64,000 bases of DNA. Source: Zhihengliuella salsuginis. GTDB lineage: Bacteria; Actinomycetota; Actinomycetes; Actinomycetales; Micrococcaceae. Location of the stretch: contig NZ_BMXK01000004.1 in the NCBI RefSeq assembly GCF_014651715.1, positions 62,001 to 126,000 on the forward strand. The letters are read 5' to 3'. Shown here piece after piece: positions 19,287 through 28,724 of this stretch (positions are counted from its first letter, which is position 1; the number at the start of each line of letters is the position of its first letter). Both the position numbers and the translations under genes were made by a program. Under the pieces are notes generated by a model. That model worked only from the letters and a program-made list of their open reading frames with translations. It ran no database searches and was not told the DNA's origin.

Positions 19287-19796
19287 ATGTCATCCGCCAA
19301 CGCCGCAACAGACGAGGAACTCCAGGCCCGCGCACGCGCCCTGAGTTCGCCGCTGCGACTGCGCATCCTCAGGCTCTGCCTGCACAAGGCGCGCACCAAC
19401 AAGGAGATCGCCGACCTGCTCGAGATCAACCCGGCCACCAGCCTGCACCACGTGCGCACGCTGCTGACCAACGGGTTCCTGGAGGCCGGTGAGACGCGCC
19501 GCGGCAACCGCGGCGCCAAGGAGGTCCCCTACCGGGCCACGCGCATGTCCTGGGGCACGAAGATCCCGGATGCCGCCCCGGTCCTCGTGGACACGTTCCT
19601 GCAGGAGATCGACGGGCTCGCACCCGACGAGATCCAGGTGATGCGCATCGGTCTCAAACTCACCGAGGAGGACCAGCGCGAGCTTCTCGAGCGGATCAAG
19701 GGCCTGCTCTCCGAGTACGCGATGCGCCCGGCCGACGACGACGGCGTGGCCACGTCGCTCTTCCTGGCCCACCACCTCGACCAGACCGCCAACTGA
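19287..19796 (+). CDS. ArsR-type winged-helix transcriptional regulator
   Basis: 169 residues. The winged helix (about 12-80) reads LSSPLRLRILRLCLHKARTN, then NPATSLHHVRTLLTNGFLEA as the recognition helix. The C-terminal part (about 95-165) is helical, of the kind seen in actinobacterial helix-turn-helix proteins with a DUF-type dimerisation tail. No metal-binding Cys pair is visible. TATGCT (19274-19279) lies 7 nt before the ATG, so the in-frame ATG at 19275 is inside the promoter and is rejected as start. Confidence 0.8.
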   Translation: MSSANAATDEELQARARALSSPLRLRILRLCLHKARTNKEIADLLEINPATSLHHVRTLLTNGFLEAGETRRGNRGAKEVPYRATRMSWGTKIPDAAPVLVDTFLQEIDGLAPDEIQVMRIGLKLTEEDQRELLERIKGLLSEYAMRPADDDGVATSLFLAHHLDQTAN

Positions 19797-19800
19797 CCGG

Positions 19801-20229
19801 CTAGCGACTCCGGCGCAGGACCCCTGCGGAGACGAACAGGGCGACGACCGTCGCGGCGACCAGCCCGAAGGTCCACACCGAGCCCGCGAGGGCCGGCCCG
19901 AACATGAACTCGCGGCCGCTCCACGGGACGATCAGCCAGTTCTCGGAGTCGAACGAGACCAGCGCCACGACGCCGTAGGCCAGCGTTCCGGCCAGCGCCG
20001 CCGCCCAGATCTTCTCCGAGTAGGTCGCGGCCAGCGTGAAGAAGCCGGTGGCCAGCACGAGTGCCGCCACGGCGCCCCACGTCACGGGCGTGTCGCCCAC
20101 GTAGAGGATCTGCCCGTGCAGTACCGTCCCGATCAGCGCGGTGAGGAGGCCGGCGACGACGGCGGAGATGCCGCCGACGACGGTTCCGTACTGTGCGCTG
20201 GAGGGCTTGCTGGTCTGCTGCTGCGACAT
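19801..20229 (-). CDS. Four-helix membrane protein, unknown function
   Basis: 142 residues: a short Gln/Ser-rich N-terminus, then four hydrophobic segments (about 16-38, 45-65, 72-92, 112-135). GGAAGGAC precedes the ATG at 20229. It is downstream of typA, separated by a terminator. I do not recognise a family. Confidence 0.7.
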   Translation of the reverse strand: MSQQQTSKPSSAQYGTVVGGISAVVAGLLTALIGTVLHGQILYVGDTPVTWGAVAALVLATGFFTLAATYSEKIWAAALAGTLAYGVVALVSFDSENWLIVPWSGREFMFGPALAGSVWTFGLVAATVVALFVSAGVLRRSR

Positions 20230-20305
20230 GGGTCCTTCCGGTGGCTGTGAGAGGGCTGGAGCCAGTCTACGCGGCCCCGAGAGGGCTCGGCCGACGTCCG
20301 CGGGC

Positions 20306-20359
20306 ACGACGACGCCCCGCCGCCGTCGGGGTGAACCGAGGGCGACGGGGCGTCGTCGT
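20306..20359 (-). terminator. Terminator of typA
   Basis: A perfect 14-bp stem (20306-20319 with 20346-20359), 14 nt past the typA stop, with a 26-nt GC-rich loop that can fold further. Confidence 0.8.
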
Positions 20360-20372
20360 AGTGCGCGGGCGC

Positions 20373-22280
20373 TCAGGAGCGGGCGCGGGCGCGATTCGCC
20401 TTGGTGCGCTCGTTGGCCTGCAGCAGCACCTTGCGGATGCGGATGGCCTCCGGCGTGACCTCGACGCACTCGTCCTCGCGGGCGAACTCGAGGGACTCCT
20501 CGAGGGTCAGGATCTTCGGCGGGGTCAGGTTCTCGAAGGTGTCCGCAGCGGCAGAGCGCATGTTGGTCAGCTTCTTCTCCTTGGTGATGTTGACGTCCAT
20601 GTCGTCGGCGCGCGAGTTCTCGCCGACGATCATGCCCTCGTACACCTCGGAGGTCGGCTTCACGAAGAACGAGCCGCGCTCCTGCAGGTTGATCATCGCG
20701 AACGGGGTCACGACGCCGGCGCGGTCGGCGACCATGGAGCCGTTGGTCCGGTACTCGATCGGACCGGCCCACGCCTCGTAGCCCTCTGCTATCGAGGCGG
20801 CGATGCCCGCGCCTCGGGTCTCGGTCAGGAACCTGGTGCGGAAGCCGATCAGGCCGCGCGCCGGAACCACGAACTCCATCCGGACCCAGCCGGTGCCGTG
20901 GTTCGTCATGGACTCCATGCGGCCCTTGCGGGAGGCCATCAGCTGCGTGACCGCGCCGAGGAACTCCTCCGGGACGTCGATGGTCATGCGCTCCATCGGC
21001 TCGTGGACCTTGCCGTCGACCTCGCGGGTGACGACCTGCGGCTTGCCGACGGTCAGCTCGAAGCCCTCGCGGCGCATCTGCTCGACGAGGATGGCCAGCG
21101 CCAGCTCGCCGCGGCCCTGCACCTCCCACGCATCCGGGCGCTCGGTCGGCAGGACCTTGATCGAGACGTTGCCGATGAGTTCCTTGTCGAGGCGGTCCTT
21201 GACCTGGCGCGCCGTGACCTTGGCGCCCTTGACCTTGCCGGCCAGCGGGGAGGTGTTGATGCCGACGGTCATCGAGATGGCCGGGTCGTCGACGGTGATG
21301 AGCGGCAGCGGCTTCGGGTTCTCGGCGTCGGTGAGGGTCTCGCCGATCATGATGTCCTCGATGCCGGCGACGGCGACGATCTCGCCCGGCCCGGCCGATT
21401 CGGCGGGGACGCGGTTGAGGCCCTTGGTCGCCAGAAGCTCGGTGATCTTCACGTTCTTCAGCTGGCCGTCCTGGCGGGCCCAGGCGACCTGCTGGCCCTT
21501 CTTCAGGGTGCCGTTGAAGATGCGCAGCAGCGCCAGACGGCCGAGGAACGGCGAGGCGTCGAGGTTGGTGACGTGCGCCTGCAGGACCTCGCTCTCGTCG
21601 TAGGCGGGGGCCGGGACGTGCTTGAGGATGGTCTCGAACAGCGGCTCGAGGTCCTCGCTGTCCGGCAGCTCGCCGTCGCCCGGCTGGTTGGTCGAGGCGC
21701 GGCCGGCCTTGCCGGAGGCGAAGACGACCGGCAGGTCCAGCACGGAGTCCAGGTCCAGGTCCGGAACCTCTTCCGAGAGATCCGAGGCCAGGCCCAGCAG
21801 GAGGTCCATCGAGTCGGCGACGACGCCGTCGATGCGGGCATCCGGGCGGTCGGTCTTGTTCACGACGAGGATCACCGGCAGCTTGGCGGCCAGCGCCTTG
21901 CGCAGCACGAAGCGGGTCTGCGGCAGCGGACCCTCGGAGGCGTCGACGAGCAGGACGACACCGTCGACCATGGACAGGCCGCGCTCGACCTCTCCGCCGA
22001 AGTCGGCGTGGCCGGGTGTGTCGATGACGTTGATGAGGAGGTTCTCGCCCTTGGCCGCGGGGCCGGAGTAGAACACCGTGGTGTTCTTGGCGAGGATCGT
22101 GATGCCCTTCTCGCGCTCCAACTCGCCCGAGTCCATCACGCGATCTTCCGTCTCGCCGTGAGAGGAGAAGGCGCCCGTCTGCGCCAGCATCGCGTCAACG
22201 AGTGTGGTTTTGCCGTGGTCAACGTGCGCAACGATAGCGACGTTGCGCAGGTCTTCGCGTCGGGTGATGGTTTCTGACAT
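20373..22280 (-). CDS. typA: Translational GTPase TypA/BipA
   Basis: 635 residues. G1 HVDHGKTTLVD near the N-terminus, the switch and G3 DTPGHADFGGEVER and G4 NKTDRPDAR are clear, followed by domains II, III, V and the TypA-specific C-terminal domain (RGxxAxxxEGYEAWAGPIEYRTNGSMV). It binds the ribosome and helps 50S assembly and stress adaptation. Length is normal. Confidence 0.96.
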   Translation of the reverse strand: MSETITRREDLRNVAIVAHVDHGKTTLVDAMLAQTGAFSSHGETEDRVMDSGELEREKGITILAKNTTVFYSGPAAKGENLLINVIDTPGHADFGGEVERGLSMVDGVVLLVDASEGPLPQTRFVLRKALAAKLPVILVVNKTDRPDARIDGVVADSMDLLLGLASDLSEEVPDLDLDSVLDLPVVFASGKAGRASTNQPGDGELPDSEDLEPLFETILKHVPAPAYDESEVLQAHVTNLDASPFLGRLALLRIFNGTLKKGQQVAWARQDGQLKNVKITELLATKGLNRVPAESAGPGEIVAVAGIEDIMIGETLTDAENPKPLPLITVDDPAISMTVGINTSPLAGKVKGAKVTARQVKDRLDKELIGNVSIKVLPTERPDAWEVQGRGELALAILVEQMRREGFELTVGKPQVVTREVDGKVHEPMERMTIDVPEEFLGAVTQLMASRKGRMESMTNHGTGWVRMEFVVPARGLIGFRTRFLTETRGAGIAASIAEGYEAWAGPIEYRTNGSMVADRAGVVTPFAMINLQERGSFFVKPTSEVYEGMIVGENSRADDMDVNITKEKKLTNMRSAAADTFENLTPPKILTLEESLEFAREDECVEVTPEAIRIRKVLLQANERTKANRARARS

Positions 22281-22354
22281 GCGTAAATTACTCGCTTCAA
22301 GTAGAGGGAGCGGGCGCGCAAAGGCCCAGACACCACCAGTCTAACTGGTGAAGA

Positions 22355-22404
22355 CGCCGACGGCGCACCGCGCTTCGAAATCGAAGCCCGATGCGCCGTC
22401 GGCG
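22355..22404 (-). terminator. Terminator of the opp operon
   Basis: A perfect 13-bp stem (22355-22367 with 22392-22404). The loop itself contains a second inverted repeat (GCTTCGA/TCGAAGC). Located 8 nt past the ATPase gene's stop. Confidence 0.85.
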
Positions 22405-22411
22405 AGGCCGG

Positions 22412-24109
22412 TCAGTCGATGCGCAGACCCTGCTCGCGCAGCAGCTTGCGGCGGGCCTCCCGGCGGTCGCGCTGCTCGCCCGGGTGCGGCACGGGTGCCG
22501 CCGCGAGCAGCCGCTTCGTGTAGTCCTCCTGCGGCGCGTGCAGCACGGTCGACGTCGGCCCCTGCTCGACCGTGCGCCCGTCCTTCATGACGACCACGTG
22601 GTGCGCCAGCAGGTCGACGACGGCGAGATCGTGGCTGACGAACAGGCAGGCGAACTCGTACTCGGCCTGGAGCTCGGCGATCATCTCCAGCACCGAGGCC
22701 TGGACCGAGACGTCGAGCGCCGACGTCGGCTCGTCCGCGATCAGGAGTTCGGGCTTGAGCGTCAGCGCGCGGGCGATGGAGATGCGTTGGCGCTGTCCCC
22801 CGGAGAGCTCGTGCGGGTAGCGGTTCAGGACGGTGCGCGGCAGCCGGACAGCGTCCAACAGCTCGGCTGCGCGGTCCAGCCGCTCCTTGCGGGTGCCGAC
22901 CCGGTGGATGACCATGGGCTCGGTGATGCAGTCGCCGATCGGGAAGCGCGGGTTCAACGACGCGGCCGGATCCTGGAAAACCACGCCGATCCGCCGGCGC
23001 ACGGCCTTGGCCTTCTTCGGCGGCAGCGTGACGAGGTCCTCGCCCTGAACGGACAGCGTCCCGCTGGCAACGGGCAGCAGCCCGAGAACGGCCTTCGCGA
23101 TGGTCGACTTGCCCGACCCGGATTCGCCGACGATGCCGAGGATCTCATTGCTGGCCACGTCGAAGGACACGTCCTCGACCGCCCGGAACTTGTGCCCGCG
23201 CATGTCGTACTCGAGCACGAGGTTCTTCGCCTCGAGCACGAGCCGTCGATCCGCCTCGGCCGCCCCGCTCCTGCCTGCGCTCGCCAGCGCCTCGTCGGCG
23301 TGCCGCAGCCGCGGTACCGCCTCGAGGAGCTTCTGAGTGTAGGGGTGCTGCGGCTTGGTCAGCACGTCTTCGACCGTTCCCGTCTCCACCAGGTCGCCCC
23401 GGAACATCACGGCAACGCGGTCGGCCATGTCGGCGACGACGCCCATGTTGTGCGTGATCAACAGGATTCCCGTTCCCAGATCGTCCTTCAGACGGCGGAG
23501 CAGGTCGAGGATCTCGGCCTGGACGGTCACGTCGAGGGCGGTCGTCGGCTCGTCGGCGATGATGATGTCGGGGTTGCACGAGATCGCCATCGCGATCACG
23601 ATCCGCTGCCGCTGGCCGCCCGAGAACTGGTGCGGATACTGCTTGATGCGCCGCTTCGGATCCGGGATGCCCACCTGCTCGAGCAGCTCGACGGCCCGGT
23701 CGACGGCGTCCTGACCGTAGGCGAGGTCGTGCAGCTCCAGCGCCTCGGTCATCTGCCGTTCGACCGATAGCACGGGGTTCAGCGCCGTCATGGGCTCTTG
23801 GAAGACCATGGCGACATTGGTCGCCCGCAGGCGGCGGACCTGCTCTTCGGGCAGGCCGACGACGTTGCTCTCGCCCACGCTGGCCGCTCCGGTGATGTGC
23901 GCATTGTGGGGCAACAGGCCCATGGCGGCCGTCGAGGTGACGGACTTGCCGGAACCGGACTCGCCGACGAGGGCGACGACTTCGCCGGGCTTCACATCCA
24001 GGCTGAGCTTCTTGACGGCGTCGACATCCCCGAATTCGGTGTCGAAAGTGACACTGAGGTCGGCGAAGCTCAGGACCGGCGCCGCGGGGTTCTCGCTCGG
24101 TGTCTTCAT
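22412..24109 (-). CDS. Fused double ATPase of a dipeptide/oligopeptide ABC transporter
   Basis: 565 residues from ATG 24109, overlapping the permease stop by 3 nt. Two complete nucleotide-binding domains: Walker A GESGSGKS in each, signatures FSGGQRQR and LSGGQRQR, and Walker B IIIADEPTTALD and [12 protein letters not shown]. The oligopeptide-family C-terminal HPYTQKLLEAVP and DYTKRLLAAAP are also present. It replaces separate OppD and OppF. The downstream end is Arg/Glu rich. Confidence 0.93.
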   Translation of the reverse strand: MKTPSENPAAPVLSFADLSVTFDTEFGDVDAVKKLSLDVKPGEVVALVGESGSGKSVTSTAAMGLLPHNAHITGAASVGESNVVGLPEEQVRRLRATNVAMVFQEPMTALNPVLSVERQMTEALELHDLAYGQDAVDRAVELLEQVGIPDPKRRIKQYPHQFSGGQRQRIVIAMAISCNPDIIIADEPTTALDVTVQAEILDLLRRLKDDLGTGILLITHNMGVVADMADRVAVMFRGDLVETGTVEDVLTKPQHPYTQKLLEAVPRLRHADEALASAGRSGAAEADRRLVLEAKNLVLEYDMRGHKFRAVEDVSFDVASNEILGIVGESGSGKSTIAKAVLGLLPVASGTLSVQGEDLVTLPPKKAKAVRRRIGVVFQDPAASLNPRFPIGDCITEPMVIHRVGTRKERLDRAAELLDAVRLPRTVLNRYPHELSGGQRQRISIARALTLKPELLIADEPTSALDVSVQASVLEMIAELQAEYEFACLFVSHDLAVVDLLAHHVVVMKDGRTVEQGPTSTVLHAPQEDYTKRLLAAAPVPHPGEQRDRREARRKLLREQGLRID

Positions 24110-25152
24110 GCGTTGGCCTTCGCTTTCCTCTTCTTGCTGCGCTTCTGCGTCTGCCGCGGGTCGAACGCGTCGCGGAGCCCGTCGCCGATGAAGTTCACGC
24201 TCAGGGCGATCGCGACGATGATGACGCCCGGCCACCAGAACAACCACGGGCGGTTCGTGAACGAGTTCTGGTACTCGCTGATGAGCAGCCCGAGCGATGA
24301 CTCCGGCGCCACGACGCCGAAGCCGAGGTAGCTCAGTGACGTCTCAAGCAGGATGGCGCCCGCGATGGCGAAGGTCGCGTTCACGACGATGACGCCGATC
24401 GTGTTCGGCAGCAGGTGCTTGAAGATGATGCGTCCGGAGGAGGAACCCATCGACTGGGCCGCCGAGACGAACTCGCGTTCGCGCAGGGAGAGGATCTCGC
24501 CGCGGACGAGTCGTGCCAGCCCGGTCCAGGTCACCAGTCCCAGCACGAGGGCCAGATAGACGATCGAACTGCCCAGGTTGCCGGCGATCTGGCCGAGAAC
24601 GGCGGCCAGGACCAGCAGCGGGATGACGATGAACAGGTCGGTCACGCGCATCAGGATCGAATCGACCCAGCCGCGGAAGTAGCCGGCCACGGCGCCGATG
24701 ATGGCTCCGATGCAGGTCGCCACGGCTCCGACGATCACGGCGATGAGGATCGACTTCTGCGTTCCGCGCATCACGAGCGCAAAGTAGTCCTTGCCCGTGT
24801 TCTCCTGTCCGAAGGGGTATTCGCCCCAGCGGATCCCGTCGCCTCCGAGCCAGGTGGGGATGAGGCTCAGAGTCGGCCGGCCGCCGTCGATCACGGTCCC
24901 GGCGTCCAGGTACGTCTTGCCCCACCATCCCGGCAGCCCGGCGAATCCGATCGAGGAGAAGGCCATCACGGTGATGAAAACCAGGACGCCGACCGAGACC
25001 ATGGCGGCCTTGTGGTGAAGGAACCGGCGTCGGATCAGCTGTCCTTGGGACAGGGACTCCGCGTCCTCCTTGATGAGCCGGGCGTCCTCGGCCTCGGCGA
25101 GCGAGTACACGTCCCCCGACGAGGGCGTTTTCTGGTCGTTCATGGTGCTCAT
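24106..25152 (-). CDS. Oligopeptide ABC transporter permease (OppC/DppC type)
   Basis: 348 residues. A cytoplasmic N-tail (about 1-45) precedes the first helix, then an external loop (about 70-125) and five core helices, with EFVSAAQSMGSSSGRIIFKHLLPN as the ATPase-docking loop. The C-terminal DGLRDAFDPRQ is a DppC signature. ATG at 25152 overlaps the upstream permease stop. Confidence 0.93.
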   Translation of the reverse strand: MSTMNDQKTPSSGDVYSLAEAEDARLIKEDAESLSQGQLIRRRFLHHKAAMVSVGVLVFITVMAFSSIGFAGLPGWWGKTYLDAGTVIDGGRPTLSLIPTWLGGDGIRWGEYPFGQENTGKDYFALVMRGTQKSILIAVIVGAVATCIGAIIGAVAGYFRGWVDSILMRVTDLFIVIPLLVLAAVLGQIAGNLGSSIVYLALVLGLVTWTGLARLVRGEILSLREREFVSAAQSMGSSSGRIIFKHLLPNTIGVIVVNATFAIAGAILLETSLSYLGFGVVAPESSLGLLISEYQNSFTNRPWLFWWPGVIIVAIALSVNFIGDGLRDAFDPRQTQKRSKKRKAKANA

Positions 25153-26669
25153 ACCCTGATCCTCGGGTCGATGATGGCATAGAAGATGTCCGCCAGCAGG
25201 TTGAACAGGATGGCCGCCGTGCCGGTGATGAGGAAGAAGGCCATCACCGGGTTCGGGTCGACTTCCCTCAGTCCGGTCTGGAACAGCTCGCCCATCCCCT
25301 TCCAGCCGAAGACCTGTTCCGTGATGACCGCGCCGCCGATCAGAGCAGCGAAGTCGAAAGCGGCGATCGTGGCGATCGGGATGAGCGCGTTGCGGAACGC
25401 GTGGCGGAAGATGACCGTCCGCTCCGGCAGGCCCTTCGAGCGGGCCGTCCGGATGTAGTCCTGGCTGGAGACCTCCAGCATGGATGCACGCGTGTAGCGG
25501 CTGTAGCTGGCGAGGGAGATGATCGTCAGCAGGATGGTCGGCAGCAGGAGCTGCGTTCCCTGGTCCAGCATGGTCTGCCAGAAGTCGCCACCGAAGTTCG
25601 GGGTCTGCGACCCGATCGTGGCGATGGGACGCGGCTTCATGCCGAGGAACCCCGGCCAGGCGCGGAACACGTGGTCGACGACGGTCAGGCCGGCGCCGAT
25701 GACGCCGGTGGCGACGCTGACACCTGCGGCGATCCCCTTGTAGCGGCCGCCCATCGACCGTCCGATGAACCACGGGATGGCCGCGGCCAGCGCGAGTCCT
25801 CCGATCATGATGAACCAGTTCATGTAGTAGACGAAGACGTTGTACAGAGCGACTTGGACCACGGAGACGAGCGCTGCCGTGATGAGTGCGGGGTAGAGGA
25901 CCTTCCGGTTCTTGACCCCGACGGCCATCGCCGTGGCGCTGAGGGCCACCGCGAAGGTCAGGACGGCCACGCCGATGTAGCCGAGCTGCGGATTCCGGAA
26001 GTACTCGAGCGCGGTGAGGCTCGGCAGTGCCGCGGCGAAGAACCCTGCCGTCACGGCGAACGTGATGATCCGCCGCCGCATGCTGCCGGCGAGGAAGACC
26101 TGCATCAGGAATCCGGCGATGACTGCTATGACGATGATCTGGACCGGGCCGAAATCCGGCTCCCTCACCCAGTCGTTGTAGCCGATGGCCATGTACTCCT
26201 TCAGGAGCACCGCCGCCCAGAAGACCGGCAGCGAGAAGAACAGGAACGTCGCGAACGTCACGCCGTAGTCCAACCCCGAGTACTGGCGGACGGCGGTCAG
26301 GATACCGATGGAGATGCCGAAGACTAGCGCCAGCAGAGTCGCCAGGAGGACCAGCCGGAGCGTCGAGGAGGCGGCCAGCTCGAGCAGACTGTTGATGGAC
26401 ACGCCCGATCGGTTCGTGCCGAGATCGCACTGGAGGGCGAAGCACTTGCCGACGCCGGTGAGCCACGACCAGTACCGCTGGTACCACGGCAGATCGAGAT
26501 TCATGTTGTCGATCCGCTGCTGCATCAAGTACTCGCGGTTGTCCGCGTTGCTCTCCCGCAGGTCACTGAGCGGGTCGCCGGAGTTGATGACGAGGACGTA
26601 GAGCAGGACGGAGGCGCCGAAGAGAATCACGAGCGCGGCGCCGAGCCTGCGAAGGATGAATTTAAGCAC
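25149..26669 (-). CDS. Oligopeptide ABC transporter permease (OppB/DppB type) with a large insertion
   Basis: 506 residues, against about 310-340 for most OppB/DppB. The N-terminal helix (8-28), the YG..ATF.FFSLPVFW helices (about 100-165) and the C-terminal docking loop SSQDYIRTARSKGLPERTVI are normal. Between about 170 and 345 lies an extra block with several more hydrophobic segments and a GGxGxG-like stretch. Large forms like this are known in Actinobacteria (from memory). The start codon follows the binding-protein gene by 113 nt including a hairpin. Confidence 0.9.
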   Translation of the reverse strand: MLKFILRRLGAALVILFGASVLLYVLVINSGDPLSDLRESNADNREYLMQQRIDNMNLDLPWYQRYWSWLTGVGKCFALQCDLGTNRSGVSINSLLELAASSTLRLVLLATLLALVFGISIGILTAVRQYSGLDYGVTFATFLFFSLPVFWAAVLLKEYMAIGYNDWVREPDFGPVQIIVIAVIAGFLMQVFLAGSMRRRIITFAVTAGFFAAALPSLTALEYFRNPQLGYIGVAVLTFAVALSATAMAVGVKNRKVLYPALITAALVSVVQVALYNVFVYYMNWFIMIGGLALAAAIPWFIGRSMGGRYKGIAAGVSVATGVIGAGLTVVDHVFRAWPGFLGMKPRPIATIGSQTPNFGGDFWQTMLDQGTQLLLPTILLTIISLASYSRYTRASMLEVSSQDYIRTARSKGLPERTVIFRHAFRNALIPIATIAAFDFAALIGGAVITEQVFGWKGMGELFQTGLREVDPNPVMAFFLITGTAAILFNLLADIFYAIIDPRIRV

Positions 26670-26726
26670 TGCTTATGGTTCCTTTCGAACCCGTCGCCGC
26701 CCCCAAGCGGGCGGCCGGGCAGGGGG

Positions 26727-26757
26727 CGGGGCCCGGCGCTCTGCGCGCCGGGCCCCG
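26727..26757 (-). terminator. Hairpin between binding-protein gene and permease gene
   Basis: A perfect 13-bp GC-only stem (26727-26739 with 26745-26757) with a 5-nt loop, in the 113-nt gap inside the opp operon. It is probably an attenuator or 3'-end stabiliser rather than a full terminator, because the permeases lack an obvious promoter. Confidence 0.7.
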
Positions 26758-26782
26758 TTCCTGTCGGACGGCTACCTAGCTG

Positions 26783-28522
26783 TTACTCGGCGCGGTGCCA
26801 GGTTTCGGCGTTCCAGACGATGCCGTCCTGGGTCGCTGTGCCTTCGACGTTCTCGATGTCGGCAGCAGAGGCATCGAGTCCCGGGTGGGCGAACACCGGG
26901 ATGCCGAACAGGTCATCCCAGAGCAGCTTCTCGATGTTCTTCGTCTCCTCCATGTGGACCGACTCGTCGAGCGACGTGGCCAGGTTGGACCAGGCCTCGT
27001 CGACCTCCGGGTTCGAGTACTCGCCGTAGTTCTGCGGCTTGCCCGTGGCGTAGATGTTCTCGCCGGAGGTGATCTGGCCGGATCCGGCCCAGGCGAAGAG
27101 CGCCACCTCGTAGTCGCCGCGCTCCTGCGTGCCGCCCGGCTGGAAGAAGTCGGCGTTGCCGGCGTCGGTGATCTCGAACCCTGCTTCATCGCAGGAGGAC
27201 TTGATCATGGCGACCTGGTCGGCGCGGCGGGGGTTCGGTGCCGAGTAGCCGATGCGGACCTCGGTGCCCTCGGCCCCTTCCGCCGCGATGATCTCCTTGG
27301 CGCCCTCGATGTCGACCTCGTCGTACTGCCCGTCGTACGACGCGGAGACGACCTCCTCGTAGTTCTCCTGGAAGGGGAACACCTCGCGTGCGTTGAGGAC
27401 CTGGGCCTCCGGGTTGATCGGCTGGATGAGGTTCTCGACGATCTGCTGGCGCGGAACGCACATCGCGAACGCCTTGCGGAGCTCGAGGTTGTCAGCGAAC
27501 AGGGCGCCGTCGACGAAGTTGAAGTCGAGGTGCTCCCACGTCATGGTGTCGCGCTGGTGGATGGTCACGGCGTCGCCGAGACCCTCGAGCTGGCTCAGGG
27601 TATCGACGGTCGGCTGCGGGGCGATGACGTCGAGGTCCGCGTTGTCGAGGGCCTGCACCATGGCGCCCTGGTCGACGAAGCGGAAGACGAGTTCGTCGTT
27701 CTGGGCGGGCTCGCCGTAGTAGTTCTCGTTGGGCACGAGGGTCAAGGACTGGCCCGCCTCCCATGACCCGAACTTGTAGGGGCCGCTGACCGGGACCTGC
27801 GCCTCGTCCGGGAGCATGCCCGGGTCCGTGTGCCACCCGGTGTTCCAGAACTCCGCGGCGTCGGCGAGCGCGTCGGCATCGCCGTCGCGTGCGGCCTGGA
27901 CGAACTCCTCGGTGGTCAGCCCGCCCTGCTCCGCGACGACGTGCGCCGGGTGCAGCATCCACGTCTGGATCTCCCAGTCGGGGTTCGGTGCGGCGAATTC
28001 GACCGTGAACGACTTCCCGCTCGGATCACCTTGCGGCCCCTCGGGCACCTCGTCGCCGAGATCGGCGGAGACGGAGTTGAAGAGCGCTTCGTCGTCGACC
28101 GCGAGATTCGGGTTCTGGACCGCCCATGCGAGGACCGCGTCGGCGACCGTGATGGGCGTCCCGTCGGACCAGACGGCGTCGTCGGAGATGGTGTACTCGA
28201 CGACCATCGGGTCCTCGCTCACCAGCTCGTAGGAGCCGAGGTCCTCGTTGGGGATGATCTCGCCCTCGGTGCCGAAGCTGGCGAAGCCGGCCTGCGTCCG
28301 ATCGACGATGGACGAGTTGTACGTGCTGTAGGACTCCGGTGTGAAGCCGTTGTAGCTGATGAACTCGTTCGGTCCCACCGACACCGAAATGGACTGGCTG
28401 ACCCCGGAGTCCCCGCCTCCGTTACCGTCACCGTTCGACGCCCCCTCGGGTGCGCACGCGCTCAGGGCCAGCCCCAGGATCGCTCCTGCGGCAACCGCCT
28501 TGGAAATACGCTTCAGACGCAT
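26783..28522 (-). CDS. ABC transporter peptide-binding lipoprotein (SBP family 5)
   Basis: 579 residues from ATG 28522, with AAGGAGG 5 nt upstream. The signal peptide ends in lipobox LSAC (Cys23). A family-5 solute-binding fold follows, with DDAVWSDGTPITVADAVLAW and ELRKAFAMCVPRQQIVEN. First gene of the opp-type operon. Ligand is likely a peptide, but sugars or other solutes are possible in this family. The upstream in-frame Met codons (28552, 28543) are rejected for lack of a ribosome site. Confidence 0.93.
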   Translation of the reverse strand: MRLKRISKAVAAGAILGLALSACAPEGASNGDGNGGGDSGVSQSISVSVGPNEFISYNGFTPESYSTYNSSIVDRTQAGFASFGTEGEIIPNEDLGSYELVSEDPMVVEYTISDDAVWSDGTPITVADAVLAWAVQNPNLAVDDEALFNSVSADLGDEVPEGPQGDPSGKSFTVEFAAPNPDWEIQTWMLHPAHVVAEQGGLTTEEFVQAARDGDADALADAAEFWNTGWHTDPGMLPDEAQVPVSGPYKFGSWEAGQSLTLVPNENYYGEPAQNDELVFRFVDQGAMVQALDNADLDVIAPQPTVDTLSQLEGLGDAVTIHQRDTMTWEHLDFNFVDGALFADNLELRKAFAMCVPRQQIVENLIQPINPEAQVLNAREVFPFQENYEEVVSASYDGQYDEVDIEGAKEIIAAEGAEGTEVRIGYSAPNPRRADQVAMIKSSCDEAGFEITDAGNADFFQPGGTQERGDYEVALFAWAGSGQITSGENIYATGKPQNYGEYSNPEVDEAWSNLATSLDESVHMEETKNIEKLLWDDLFGIPVFAHPGLDASAADIENVEGTATQDGIVWNAETWHRAE

Positions 28523-28650
28523 TCCGCCTCCTTGTGTCTGCATGTGAATCACATGTCGTTTGTACGAGTCGTTCCGGCTTGCGCCGGTCCAACCACTGCG
28601 CCCCGCACCCGACGTGCGTGGCGTACCTCACACGAGAAAGAGTAGTCCGT

Positions 28651-28692
28651 GAAACGTTTCTTGAATATAAACTTTCGAACCGCCGATCCGAA
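28651..28692 (-). promoter_or_regulatory. Promoter and palindromic operator of the opp operon
   Basis: TTCGGA (28687-28692) and TATATT (28664-28669) with a 17-nt spacer give a good promoter reading toward the binding-protein gene. The perfect palindrome GAAACGTTTC (28651-28660) covers the expected start of transcription. Its CG centre resembles LacI-family operators. A second inverted pair CGAACGT/ACGTTCG (28689-28695, 28718-28724) flanks the -35 box. Confidence 0.55.
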
Positions 28693-28724
28693 CGTTACCG
28701 ACTCGCAACATTTAGTTACGTTCG

